A program made the translations under genes and the position numbers. From Datnioides undecimradiatus (lineage: Eukaryota; Chordata; Actinopteri; Lobotiformes; Datnioididae): 64,000 nt of DNA. Of the stretch, positions 46,749 to 57,665 are shown in pieces. Every line of letters begins with the position of its first letter. Positions within the stretch are counted from its first letter, which is position 1. The notes under the pieces were generated by a model, which was given only the letters and a program-made list of their open reading frames with translations, was not told the DNA's origin and searched no databases. The stretch spans positions 5,966,501 to 6,030,500 of the forward strand of contig WARS01000026.1 in NCBI GenBank assembly GCA_008933995.1, read 5' to 3'.

Positions 46749-46872
46749 GGGCGTCCCTGTGGCTCAAGGATTAAGACTCCTGCCATGGCCTCAGTGACGT
46801 CTCTCCCTCCCCTGTTTCCGGCAATCTTTCCACTAATCACTAAAAAATAAAGCCATGAATGGCAAAAAAGAA
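46749..46872 (+). mobile_element. tRNA-derived SINE with internal deletion
   Basis: Starts GGGCGTCCCTGTGGCTCAAG (A-box region) and continues GATTAAGACTCCTGCCATG. It then jumps to GCCTCAGTGACGTCTCTCCC, a CCTCCCCTG body and an AATAAAGCCATGAATGGCAA tail with an A-rich end. In the family consensus I remember, a B box (GGTTCGAGTCC) lies between the two parts. Here it is missing, so pol III transcription from the copy is unlikely. ATACAC at both flanks may be a short target duplication. Confidence 0.7.
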
Positions 46873-48010
46873 AACAGCTGCAATACACATTTGTCTTCAC
46901 ATGGATGCATGAAAACAAGTCTTAACCTAAAATTTCCTTGTAGGGACCAGTCCCCTATAACATAATTAATCAAGTACACGACCTTTGGTACATCTCTGCT
47001 TGTGAAGGCCCTCTTTGACAAAACGTTGCTTTATCTAATCTCACCAAAAAGTGACCCTCCCAAAAGAAGAACAAGTGCATAAACACACAAATCAGTCTTC
47101 TTTACCCTTTTGTCCTCTCACTCAGTCTCTCGTGTTGCTTGTTTTTAGGGAGATACAACGAGATTCAGCCAACATGGCAGTTCATATTTAAGTGACATGA
47201 GGAAAGTATTATGTGTTGTGTTCTGTTTATTGGAGCAGGTGCACAGCCTGTTGCAGGATTACAGATTTGTTACATTTTTCCCTACCATCTCCTCTCTTTG
47301 TCACACCTATGTGCCTGTGATTAGTGATTTGAAACCAAAAAGTGTTTGTTGAATAAACCGGTGATGTCACAGCTTTTCATGATGTATTCAACAGCCTGTG
47401 GCAATATTAAAAATAGATTTGAAGGCCAGTCCAGGAGCAACTAATCAGTGACCGCACAGCACTCTTGTATCTCCAATCTTCCTGCGTGCTCTACTCTACT
47501 CTCATCTGCCTGCATCTTTCTCTCCTGTCTATCATGTCTCACTGTCAGTTCTCTTCCTCCTTATTTCTTGTAACTCCCTCGCTCCGCTACTCTGCAGAGT
47601 CTCTTCTGTGTTCTTCACAGAGGCCCATGAAAGCAGAGGGAGAGTGAGAGACAGATGGAGCAGGGGCATGTCAGATATATACTCACAGTTGGGATGACCA
47701 TCTTTGTTTTAACTCAAATCAGCTTGTTCAGGCACACACGGATTTATTAAGAACGCAGGCTTATGAAAAAGCCAGGAGCAGACAAATAACATGATCAGGA
47801 GACACAAATGTTCTCTTGTTACCTCCAACCATGCATGTTAACATATCCAGAGTGAAAAGTGACACCTTCGGCACCTCACAGCATCTGCTCTGCTAACAAA
47901 CTGATGCACTACTGTCACCAATAAAGGTCATCTTATGCATCACCATCTACAGTACGTCAGGTGATCCATGGTCCTGCGCAGAAGACGCCCAACAATGAGT
48001 ACAGGCTCAC
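46873..48010. other. Unassigned sequence around a candidate element
   Basis: Apart from 47150-47430 (listed), a CT-rich stretch at 47465-47600 and no other structure. Confidence 0.45.
47150..47430. promoter_or_regulatory. Candidate conserved non-coding element
   Basis: TGTGATTAGTGATTTG, ATAAACCGGTGATGTCACAG (CRE-like TGATGTCA), TTCATGATGTATTCAACAG and ATATTAAAAATAGATTTG (MEF2-like) are repeat-free. The evidence is composition only. Confidence 0.2.
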
Positions 48011-49420
48011 ATGTTACCATTTTTATTATATGTAAAATCAGCGCAGTTTACGCTCCTGTCGCGCGAAGACAATACAACCACTGTGCGACTATTTTCGAAT
48101 CTAAGTATTGCGAAGGGAAAGGGTCCTTATGCGTTCTTTCTCCGTGAAATGAGGCGACAACATACTTCTCATTTAGAGCCTCTGGTGATATCACAGCTCC
48201 TAGAATCAGTCATGAAGAAGTGAGGCTGCTGTTTGCCACCGCTAAACACCAGCTCTACCTAAAATAGCGCACTGAACCCGGCGCCATATGCCCATATACG
48301 CACAGCTAAGACCTGTGTGGCCCGGTGTGTGTGTGCGCGCGCGCGTGTGCGTGTGTGGGTGTGTGTGTCTGAGAGAGAGGAGGAAACAGACAGAGAGACA
48401 GAAAGGGAGAGAGGGGGAAGCCTGGGTAGGCTGTGCAACACCTGAAACAACCGCAATCATTTGTCTTTGCTATAAAACCACAACCGTGATAATAAAGCTG
48501 ATACCACAGCAGAGCAGGCAAATGAGCATGTGCGATCTTTCTGCATAACTCTCATGCCTTCATAAAATCAGATCCTTGTCTACTCCCTAAAATGGAACAG
48601 ATGATAATCCATTCTGTGCGTAAAATGGGTTTCAGAGACGATGTAACCGGTGAACTGTTAAATAATCATATTTATGCGTGGCAGGTGTGCTACTAATTTA
48701 CTTTTTATCACGTACACTTTACATACAGTTGAAGAAAGCGAATTAAAAACCATGGGGTACAGCCGGCGGTTCTGTGCAGGTGTAAAGGCTGTCCGGTGAT
48801 CCATACCTGTTGGTGCAGTGTGGTCTTGTTCTCAGCCCAGCAGGTGAACCTCTCTCCTCATACCCGCTCCGCTATCCGAGACGGAGGAGAGGCTCGCATC
48901 CCCTCGCCAGCACCATAAAACGGCTACGCTCAGGTTCGACTGGAGCGGAAAAGTTATACCATACCATCCACCACCGCAGCCGAGCTAGAGGGGAACGCAG
49001 CCGGTGGCAGATGTGACCTCCTGGATTAAAACCAACGCGCTGCCCTCGCCGTTACTCCGGTCCAAGGAAGAGTGCCCTGAAAGTTCCGCTCCTTTCCTCC
49101 TCTTTTGCTCAGCGGGTGAGGCAGGAAACTTAGTTATTAAGACATACCAACAAGGAGGAAACATCCAACTTAAACCTCCCCAGTCATGCGATTATTTCGG
49201 CCGAGAATCCCCTCTTCATCCTCTTCCAAAGTAGCGATGAGAAAGTAACCCTGCGTGGCGGGACAGAGGTGCGATGCGGTCGGGGAGTCAGGCAGACTGT
49301 TGTTGCGCTCCTGTCTGTCCGCCTGGAAGACGGAGAGCGCTGCTTGACTGTCAGCTGTGAAGTGGAGCAGCGCTCCCTAGCGGCCTCTGCAGGGAACAGC
49401 TGACCGGAGGGGCGCATGCA
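48000..49420 (-). promoter_or_regulatory. CpG-rich promoter candidate with non-coding first exon (leftward gene)
   Basis: CpG density rises sharply at 48,036-48,160 (TCGCGCGAAG, GCGAAGGG) and again at 48,770-49,420 (GAGACGGAGG, AACCAACGCGCTG, GTGGCGGGACAG). Such islands mark vertebrate promoters. On the minus strand, a good donor (ACAG|GTATGG) ends a possible exon at 48,807. The roughly 500 bases upstream contain several short ATG frames that close before the donor, as in a 5' leader. A competing plus-strand donor, CGG|GTGAGG at 49,115/49,116, means the strand is not certain. I see no TATA box, as usual for CpG promoters. Confidence 0.45.
48325..48369. repeat. (GT)n(GC)n(GT)n Z-DNA-prone repeat
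   Basis: GTGTGTGTGTGCGCGCGCGC followed by GTGTGCGTGTG alternates purine and pyrimidine without a break for over 30 bp, including a CGCGCGCG core. This is the sequence class most prone to left-handed DNA. It lies inside the CpG-rich promoter candidate. Confidence 0.9.
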
Positions 49421-49721
49421 ATAAACGTAAATGATACTGTACAGTAATGTGACGAGGGCCATATGGGCTGCGCCAAGACCTGTTGGATATATGATATTAG
49501 TCGTCTCTTGTCAGCATAAACTGGCAGACAAACAGAAAGAGGCATGGATTAATGTATCAGCACGTGCGTGCGCATACACACACAACACAACTCCAGATGC
49601 GTCAGCAGTGCCTCTCAGGGGGATGAATGCTGGACAAGGGGAAAGTCTGAAATGTTTGTGTCACTTCAAGTAGGACAAAACAATATTGGCTCCCACACCC
49701 ACTCAATCCCTCCCCATCTCT

Positions 49722-49744
49722 CCCTCTCTCTCTCTCTCTCTCTC
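49722..49744. repeat. (CT)11 microsatellite
   Basis: Perfect CT array. Confidence 0.95.
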
Positions 49745-52700
49745 AACTGTGTGAAGTTCAAATTAAATTGAACTCACTTTAGCTGAGCTATGGGCATTTC
49801 CCAGAAGACTACACCAACAGGAGCAGAGGGGTGATCGACACTGTGCCCGGCCAAACTGACCTGTGCGTGGGTGTGTGTGCGTGTGTGTCAGTCTCTTCCA
49901 CTGCCTGAAATGACCTGAGCTGCCCAAAGAAGTTTACTCACAACAAATGACTTTGTCCAGACTCAGTCAGTCTGACCAGTGCAGTTCATTTGAGGAAGCA
50001 GCCCCCACTGGCTCTGGAGTGTGACTGTGTGTGACCATTCACGTATGTGTGTGTGCACACAGTGAGCGAAGTGTGCACTTTCTCCTTTGGCTGCAAGAAA
50101 AACAGATAGACAGTAATAGGTATTAAAGCCACCAAAATCAGGCAGTAGAGAAATTTGGTCGTAAAACATTTGACACACAAACACAGCTTACTCAATGAAA
50201 GTACATCTGACGTTCTAGTGGTGTGCACACTATATGTAGGAGTCAGCACACAAGTGCCACACTTTGTGTGTGCTGGATGTGTGTGCAAGATGTAATCGAG
50301 GTGATGATGTATGGTTGCACACATGGATGACAGGGTAATTGATCCATAGTGGGGGTGTGACTGTGCGCGTGTGCATGTGAGGAGGTCCAGTGCCAGTCAT
50401 ATATCATTTCACCCAGTGAGCTAATCTGTTACTCTGACAAAGAGTTCAGATTACTGATCTCTCCTCTCCTTTTCGTACTCCTTCTTGAGTCTTCAACACT
50501 CTCCTCTTTTACACTTTTTTCTCTTTTTCCACCTTATGGGAGCTCCTGGGTTTTCATTTCTCATTCTTCGATTGCTCCATATTATCTTCTTAATATACCA
50601 AAGCATTTTCCTTCTGACTGTCATTCTTTCCTTCTCTCTTTCCCTCTCTTTCTCTCTCTCCAGTAACACGAGTGAATCATGCATAACCTAGCCATGGGAT
50701 TTGTCTTCTGCACCGTTCTCTGGCAGCACGGTTAAACTCAGCATGTGGACTGCAAGATAACAAATAGAGACACACATGCATGCACGATCCCAGGGCTGCT
50801 TGGAAACACTCAAAAATCAACCTAATTCCTCTGGGATCTGTGACATTTGCACACATGCATCTGCACCCACATACACACGCACACACACATACATGTACAC
50901 AATCCTGTTTGTGTCCTCCCAATGACACAGAGGTGGATATAATATGTGTCAATCAAAGACATAGGTGCATTACTGTCAAAGAATAGATAGTCAATTCCCA
51001 TAGAGAGAAGCTTTGCAGGCCACACAACAGCCTTGGAAAGACATGCTGTGTGTAAATGGAACAGCACATACTAGTACACACACACATATACATGACTGTG
51101 TGCACAAACACAACCACATGGACATACTATTAGAGCAGCTCAAAATAGTCTAATCACATCAATTTGTCACACATTTCCTTCAATCACGAGCTGAATGGTA
51201 AATCAGCTCAACAAACCAGCAGTGGAGACACACACTGCTGGACTATATGAGATAATCTATACAGCCATGAGGAGTTTGCCACATGGTCCTGTGCACTCTC
51301 ATAATAATCAGAACTGTTGAACCAATGTAGACAATGAACAACTGGGCAGCTGCTGTTTAAAAAACCCGATAGGGAAACAGTTACATTTTGAAGTTTTAAA
51401 GGTTGAGACTGCCAGTATTCCACGTTGTCATGAGAAGACTAAAATCACTGTCTTGGTTCATGTCTCCAAGCTACACAACCTCATCTGTGGCTTTCATTCT
51501 TTAGCCCATTTGTTGCTGCTAAAAAAAGCGACTTTTTAAAGACGCTATAATCAATGCTGTTAAAACAGCAATGTATCTAATGACAGTGTGAAAACAATGT
51601 GTCTAGCAGCTCAATATACAAGAGCATTTGTCAGTGACAAAGCAGATATCTCCATTAGAAGTTAGTAGAGACCAAAAATATGGTTAATAGAAGGTGTATA
51701 TTGTATTTCATTCACAAGGTTGACGGAAATGAGACTCCAGATGAACAATGATGTTGATTCGTAAAGGTCGGATGTAGAAATCAGAAGAAGGGTCAGTTTG
51801 CACCATTATTTACATTGTTAAAAAATGTTAAGTCGAGAATAAGTTTTTGTTCTTGCTCCTATAGTTTGATGTTCGAGTGTCACCTTGCATACTGATGCAC
51901 TGTAACTCATCTGGAAATCAATCCTAGTCCAAATGAAAGTTATACATACAGTAAATATGTAGGAATTTGAAGCCACCTGTGCACATAAACTCACCTTTAT
52001 AGTAGAGTAAGTGCACGGCTGAGGATTCACAGCAGTTGAACAGTCTATGTAGGATGGATAATAAACCAGACGTCAGTGTTTGTTGTAATGAAGGAATATG
52101 TCATCAAGCACAAACATCGCTCTTTTAATTTTCTGCATTAGTATTTTATGCGATAATGAAAGTCAAATGTGGTGACTTATTAACAGTATACCAAGCTTTT
52201 ACTCAACAGGCAAAACTTGTTAGTTGGATCATTTAATTGTTGGTTTTGGTCTTTTCATGGGATTTCTTGGCAGTATATTCTGGCTGGCATCACCAAACCT
52301 GCCCAGTACAATACGCTATAACATTTAATTTTCATGTAAAAACATCAAAGTAAAGATGAAAGCTTTATACGCAGTATTATGTGAGCACATGTGCATGTGT
52401 TTCAAAGCCTTGCCAGATGACTCTTATTACCAATACCATGTGGCACGGAGTCCTGAGTGCACTGCTTCATTCGGAGTAAACACTCACAAACACACATGCA
52501 CACACAAAAAACACACACATTGTCTTCTGTGTTGCGCTGGCAGGCAGTAATACCAGCATTAGCATATGAAAGACAACAGCTGGAAGGTGTAGCTGTCACT
52601 GTTGTTGCTGCTTGTTGCTTGTTGTGTTATCCATTTGGATGGCAGCTCTTCTGTTCTCGCTAACCCTCGCCTTACTAACGTTCACTGTTGCACTCCCTCC

Positions 52701-53224
52701 TGTCTTTCTGTGTGCCTCCCTCCGTCTGTCAGCCCGTCTCCTTCTTTTTCCCCCCGGGACTCATGTGTGACTAATCACATCCCTCAGAGAATATAAGGGA
52801 CATGGAGTCCATGTATGCATGAGGAGTGGACACTCATTACAGACAGCTCTGACAAAAATGGCACAAACGTGTGTTGGTTATCGCATTCTGTTTCATTTTC
52901 CTTGACAGAAGTTCAAACATATGCTGACTTTTAGGAAATCTTAAAAGTTATTTCCTAAAAATTTCCCTAATCTAGAAATCTCTGCATTCATTTGTAAAAA
53001 TTGAAACAGCTGAAGAAGCCATTTTTTTTCACTCGTGCGGTGCTTCTTAGAACTCAGAATAATGCGAGTTTTGGTGTTAAAAAAAAGTTACAGTAGATCA
53101 CTTATCAAAGGCTGTAAGTTGAGTTGAAAGACAGAGCTGCCGTCGGCAAAGAACACTTTATCTCAGATAGCAGCAGGGTGCAACCTACCAACTCAACTCT
53201 CTCTCCTCTTGTCTCTTTCTCTAT

Positions 53225-53425
53225 TTCTCTCACCCAGAGATGTAAATGTTCAAACGGACTAATTCCTTCAGAGCTACGATGAGCATGAAAGACCAGTCCC
53301 CGCCCTCATTGCTAATTGATGGCCTTGCATCGCAGCATGAAAGCTAGATGAGCCTTGCTTGAGACTCTCATTAGCGGTAACTACACTACAGTTAGCTCCA
53401 TTAAAATTACATTACAGACATCCTA
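53225..53425. promoter_or_regulatory. Candidate conserved non-coding element
   Basis: CAAACGGACTAATTCC, CATTGCTAATTGATGGCC, TTGCATCGCAGCATGAAAGC and CTCATTAGCGGTAAC are homeodomain-type sites in a repeat-free, complex stretch. It lies in the interval between the CpG-rich promoter candidates, where enhancers are often found. Confidence 0.28.
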
Positions 53426-54150
53426 GACACACCTTACACTGATCTCCTTTCAGTCTAATTCTTTCACTTTAAATGCCACTTACAGTGCAAGGAACTGAAC
53501 TGAATGATTTCATTGTACTAAAAGAGGAAGGATAGCCCAACTGCCCAACTATACTTAAGTGTGAAATAACTGAGATGTTCAAACTTTATCATCCCCTCTA
53601 GCTGACTTCCACACCTGTCTAGTGTAGCTGCAGGTATCTGCATCATGCCCCACCTTTCCCTGTGACTTCTTAAAACATTGGAGCATGCTTCTTTTTCAGG
53701 CAAAGCTTTTTCCTCCTGGGAAAGCCAGTAGATTTTAGCATGTGACCATAGGCAGTTGTTGAACCTCAGTCTCAAGATCAACATGACAGGGTGACTGACA
53801 ACATTTCCCAGCTGTTTTGGCAGCACCTGGAGCTTCTCCAGGGAGAGCTGGAGGACCCTACATCAGAAATGAACATCTCTGATGCTCAGTTTGCTCTGTT
53901 GACATAAAATGCTGTTTATTAATTGCGTTTTCACTTCATTTGTAGATTAATTTGTTAAACAATTATACAACAATGCAAAATACAGAGAATCACTCACCCA
54001 AACTCACTGCTCATCTACCTGGGTGCTGTGTTTATTCTGCTGTCAATTAGAGCTTGGGCTGACATGTTGAAAACAGGCATATGGTGGACAGGGAGAGACT
54101 CACATACTCACATTATTTCTTCAGATTGCAAATATTTTATTATGCATTAT

Positions 54151-54185
54151 ACATACACACACACACACACACACACACATATATC
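54151..54185. repeat. (CA)n microsatellite
   Basis: About 13 CA units flanked by ATACAT and ATATAT. Confidence 0.95.
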
Positions 54186-55254
54186 ATATTAAATCTATTA
54201 TGGTTATGTGTGATATATCGCACCTTTAAACACACCTTTGATCACTATTGCAAATCTCTTATGTGACCTTCAAGTGAATTCTTTAAAATTACAATACTTT
54301 ACAATATAATTCATATAACAAGAGATAAATATCTTCTCCTATTGTCCATAACAGTGATGTCAAGGAACCAAGAGGCAACAGCTCCAAGAATCCCCTTTGT
54401 ACATATAAACACACACACAGGCTTGAGGACATTCATGACAGCAGCGTCCTCACATCCAGTTCACTTAGATAAACACAGCACGGAGGAAATGAGGAGAATT
54501 GTGTCACTATTTGATGTTCTGTTCTCAAAACGTCAATTCCTTATGTTTTCTCGGGCTGTACACAGCATAGACTCAACAAGAGTGCAACAGGGACACCTCA
54601 GCAGGAACAATACAACATTGTTTTTTGGATCCAATGTACGAATCACAACTTGAACTAGGGTGACATTTTCAATTAATTTGACTTTTGACACTGACTGGTT
54701 CTCTCTAATCTTATTATCAATTTGATTTAACCAAGCATAACCATACATTAACCACAGTAGTAAGTAGAGAACAAAAGGCTCATGTGTGTTGTTTAGGAAT
54801 GCATGTGACACCTATTTTGTCACACATGGGCCACTCTGGAACAAGGAGAGGAGTCAGCGCGATGATCCTTTAACTTATCAGATATCCACATGTCATGGGA
54901 GTCAGTTATCCCATACATGGAGGATGATATGCACACCAGCTGGAAAGCTCTCTCGGTGCAACAAGAGAGGGCGCATGACACGTGTTTCCATGGCTTTCTG
55001 AAATATTCAGTGGTAAAGTGGCGAAGATGATGGCACAGGTGCACAAGGCATTCAGGGTTGGACAGTGCAAATAAAAGCTCTGTTTGTTTTGTTTTTACAG
55101 TGACTGGGGACTAATGATGATAACAAACAAAATGTTTCAGTTATTAAAAGAACATTAGACAGAATTCAAGAAGCTTAAAACTCACTTTTCCTCTGATTCT
55201 TTCTTCAGAGCTCACTCCTTGTGTCTTGACCTCTCAGCTCCACTCATCTGAGCA
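54186..55254. other. Unassigned non-coding sequence
   Basis: Frames at 54342-54653 (plus) and 54533-54811 (minus) overlap antisense without domains. Nothing else is seen. Confidence 0.45.
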
Positions 55255-55410
55255 GCAGGGCCATGGGGTCACGTTTATAATCTCCTGAGTACAATGAGAG
55301 ACAGGCGTTATAATGCAGCAGCCACTCATAATCCAAAATCTTTTCAGGAAAAACAACGGGCATAAAAATCCAGGATTATGTTGTTCCACGCTAGTGGTTC
55401 TAGGACAGGA
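55255..55410. promoter_or_regulatory. Candidate conserved non-coding element
   Basis: GTCACGTTTATAATCTCC, GGCGTTATAATGCAGC, CCACTCATAATCCAAAATC and CCAGGATTATGTTG contain repeated Hox/caudal-type TTTATAATC, TTATAAT and CATAATCC cores in 150 bp with no simple repeat. The segment lies about 1 kb left of the TATA promoter candidate. Confidence 0.28.
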
Positions 55411-56335
55411 ATATCTGTCCCTCCTTCTGTCTTTCTTTTTTTAATCCTCTCTCATTCTCAGTTTTTCCCTCTTGCAGCCCTTCTCTCCCTCCCTCTCTGG
55501 CTCGCTCTCTTTCTCTCTCTCCTTTCCTAAATCTCGTAAACAGCTTTAGTTCTTATCAGGATGGGATCAGACAGAAAAGGCTCTATTTGGAGCCTAAAGA
55601 GAAAAAGTTTTCTGCAAATGCATTTGTCAGATTTATATTGTCCCATTGTAACAGTTAAGATAGAGTACAGAGAATCACAGAGAAAGAGAGAGGCAGAGAG
55701 CATATAGTTTCTTAGGGTTTAAAGATTGTTCTTCTTCCACTTGCGTTGAAGAGTATTAGCAGATATTGTGCCCTTAACCCATCCCTGCATCCAAAACCCT
55801 GCTACACTGTGGCTCCGTGTACATAAGCTGGATTAGAGGTTCTGACACAAACACCAGCGTGAATGCACGCCTTTAGCTTTACATATTTGAGCAGCACAGC
55901 TGGATATCTGGCACAAGTGAAATGGGATTAAACTTTTACTGTCTCCCAAATTCCTGGTTTTTATGTTTGCATTGGCTCACTCATCCCTGTAAAGCCTTAC
56001 AAGGAGGAGGCAATTGTTTTCTAACTCCTTGTGAACATGGTCTGCTAAACAAAACTCTGCACAGCCCGGATTCACATTCATACAGGTTTAAATTGCCCGA
56101 TAGTAGCTCGACATCCCATCCATACAGATGTGTGTCTATAAACCCCATAGAGGCATCACTGTGCAGAGCACGGCCACTGAAAGCAATTCAGTCCATTCGT
56201 ATATGCTGCCAGTGGGACTACACTGCATTGATTCATCCATCTCACCCCACCCTCACTCTTCTTCCCCACCTGCTTCCCCCTTTCCCCTCACTTCTTTCCT
56301 CTGACCTCCTCGTTTTCCCCTGTTGACAACACCTA
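55411..56335. other. Unassigned non-coding sequence
   Basis: CT-rich tract at 55425-55530. The plus frame 55922-56326 (134 codons) has a CT-rich end and no domain. Confidence 0.45.
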
Positions 56336-56420
56336 CACGTGATTAATGATAATCCATGGCTGCCATTGGCTGTGATTTGGGAGCATTTTATATGAGAGGC
56401 AGCAGGGGGAATTTTCACTC
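56336..56420 (+). promoter_or_regulatory. TATA/CCAAT/initiator core promoter candidate
   Basis: In order: an E-box CACGTG (56336-56341), a TAATGATAATCC homeodomain site (56344-56355), an inverted CCAAT box CCATTGGC (56363-56370), a TATA box TTTTATATGAG (56387-56397), and an initiator-like TTTCACTC whose A (56417) lies about 28 bases after the TATA start. These spacings are those of a standard pol II core promoter. There is no CpG island, which fits a tissue-restricted TATA gene. Transcription itself is not shown. Confidence 0.4.
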
Positions 56421-56588
56421 ACTCTTTCTCTGTTCCCAGCAGTGTCTTTTACTCAACTGACTCCAGCTTACTGAGGAAAAAGACACCAGAGGGAGCCAAG
56501 ATAAAAGACACTTTGGAGAGGAGAGAACCAGTGAGCCCACATTCTCTGCTACTAATAGCACTATTTTGAAGAAAAATCAGCTCCGAGC

Positions 56589-56702
56589 ATGAGTAGGAGG
56601 AAGCAGACGAGGTCGGTGGTTATAAATGTCATCCGGTGGAGAAATACGATTCTTTTTATTTGGTTTTGGCCTAGTTTGAAAAACCTTAAACTTATCTTCT
56701 GA
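56589..56702 (+). CDS. Possible first coding exon opening Met-Ser-Arg-Arg-Lys-Gln
   Basis: This is the first ATG after the predicted start site, following an ATG-free leader of about 170 bases, with A at -3. It opens MSRRKQTRSVV. MSRRKQ is the N-terminal NuRD-recruiting motif of zinc-finger repressors of the SALL, ZFPM (FOG), BCL11 and ZNF423/521 groups. In those proteins residue 9 is normally Pro and basic residues follow. Here positions 7-9 are Thr-Arg-Ser, so the match ends at residue 6. As written, the frame stops after 37 codons. A real exon would have to splice early, and the available donor (ACGAG|GTCGGT) is weak. The motif falls in a purine-rich stretch, so chance is a serious alternative. 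Confidence 0.2.
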   Translation: MSRRKQTRSVVINVIRWRNTILFIWFWPSLKNLKLIF

Positions 56703-57539
56703 AGGGGTGAATGGGCATGAACAGTAGGCAGCGGTAGTACACGGTTTATGTCAATGCTGGTAAAATTAGTCTTTTAAAACACCGTATATAAAAAAAGGCT
56801 TATTACACAATCACAAAGAAAGAAAAGCACACAGACCACTGTAGTGGTGTCAAAATGTGTGTGATTTTAGGGCCCTCTAGTGGTCAGATCTGTGTGCACG
56901 TTAACATTTACCAGCAGTTACATGTTGATTAATGAATAATCTCCTAAAAAGATGATAATTAGTTTTTTATTAAAGCGTTTGTGATGATGACTTTTATTTA
57001 AAGCACACCTGGCAGACAGCTGAATTTGAACATAAAATCATATTTTGGCTATGTGTCCTCATCAGGCATCATATACACAATATAAAACAGATCTTTAATC
57101 TTAATCTCAAACATGATACTATTAACAGATCAATAATGAGCTTTTTTGGTTTGATTGGTTTGACAGATTACATTCTTAGCCTCATGTATAGTTTTGTTTG
57201 GCTCATTATTTGATATTTCCAGACAAATATTTCCATTATTATGTCTTTCTTCCATGTTGTTTGAATTAATATATATTGCATATATTCCCAACATTGAAAG
57301 TTTTAACTTGATATATTATGAAACATAGTTTTAGATTTCCTTAATAGCATTTGATTCTATTGCCCTTGTATGCAAGTTACCAAATTATTTCCTCAATTAC
57401 CTAAATAAACACTCATCTGTAAAATGTCAAATGTACAAAGTTTCCAGAGCCCTGTTGTCTGATTAATCTCTTCAGTATGATAACAGATAGAAAAGAGAAA
57501 ACAGAAGCTGTAACCACTGAGACTAAGCGCAAACAACAC
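56703..57539. other. Unassigned AT-rich sequence with one CTCF-like site
   Basis: AT-rich, no open frame of note. It contains the CTCF-like core listed separately. Confidence 0.45.
56872..56883 (-). promoter_or_regulatory. CTCF-like core site
   Basis: On the minus strand the sequence reads CCACTAGAGGGC, an exact fit to the vertebrate CTCF core CCASYAGRKGGC. It lies between the 56.4-kb promoter candidate and the 61.1-kb one, where an insulator would be sensible. Similar CCCTCTAGTGG strings also occur in fish repeats, so occupancy must be tested. Confidence 0.35.
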
Positions 57540-57665
57540 AATATTTATCAAATAGTTGCTGATTCAATGAATTTTTCTGTAAATTGATCACTTGATTTTG
57601 TAGAGTCGTCAATTAATCATCTAAACTAGCTGTTTTTGATTGCTTATTTTGCATTGCCAATCCAG
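57540..57665. repeat. Dispersed repeat family R2, copy 4 (fragment)
   Basis: GATTCAATGAATTTTTCTG, GTCAATTAATCATCTAAAC and TTTTTGATTGCTTATTTTGC follow the R2 consensus with decay. Confidence 0.45.

Larger units (their letters stand above)
49421..54150. other. Unassigned non-coding sequence
   Basis: No exon supported over 4.7 kb. A CT tract lies at 49722-49744 and another at 50630-50662. CACATG/CACACA-rich patches lie at 50850-50905 and 52490-52520. The frame 53518-53826 (minus) has no domain. The stretch 53225-53425 is listed as a candidate element. Confidence 0.5.

Noticed and set aside
55922-56326. 134-codon plus frame just upstream of the TATA promoter candidate
   Set aside because: The C-terminal third is a pyrimidine-rich tract (Leu/Pro/Ser run). 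No domain.
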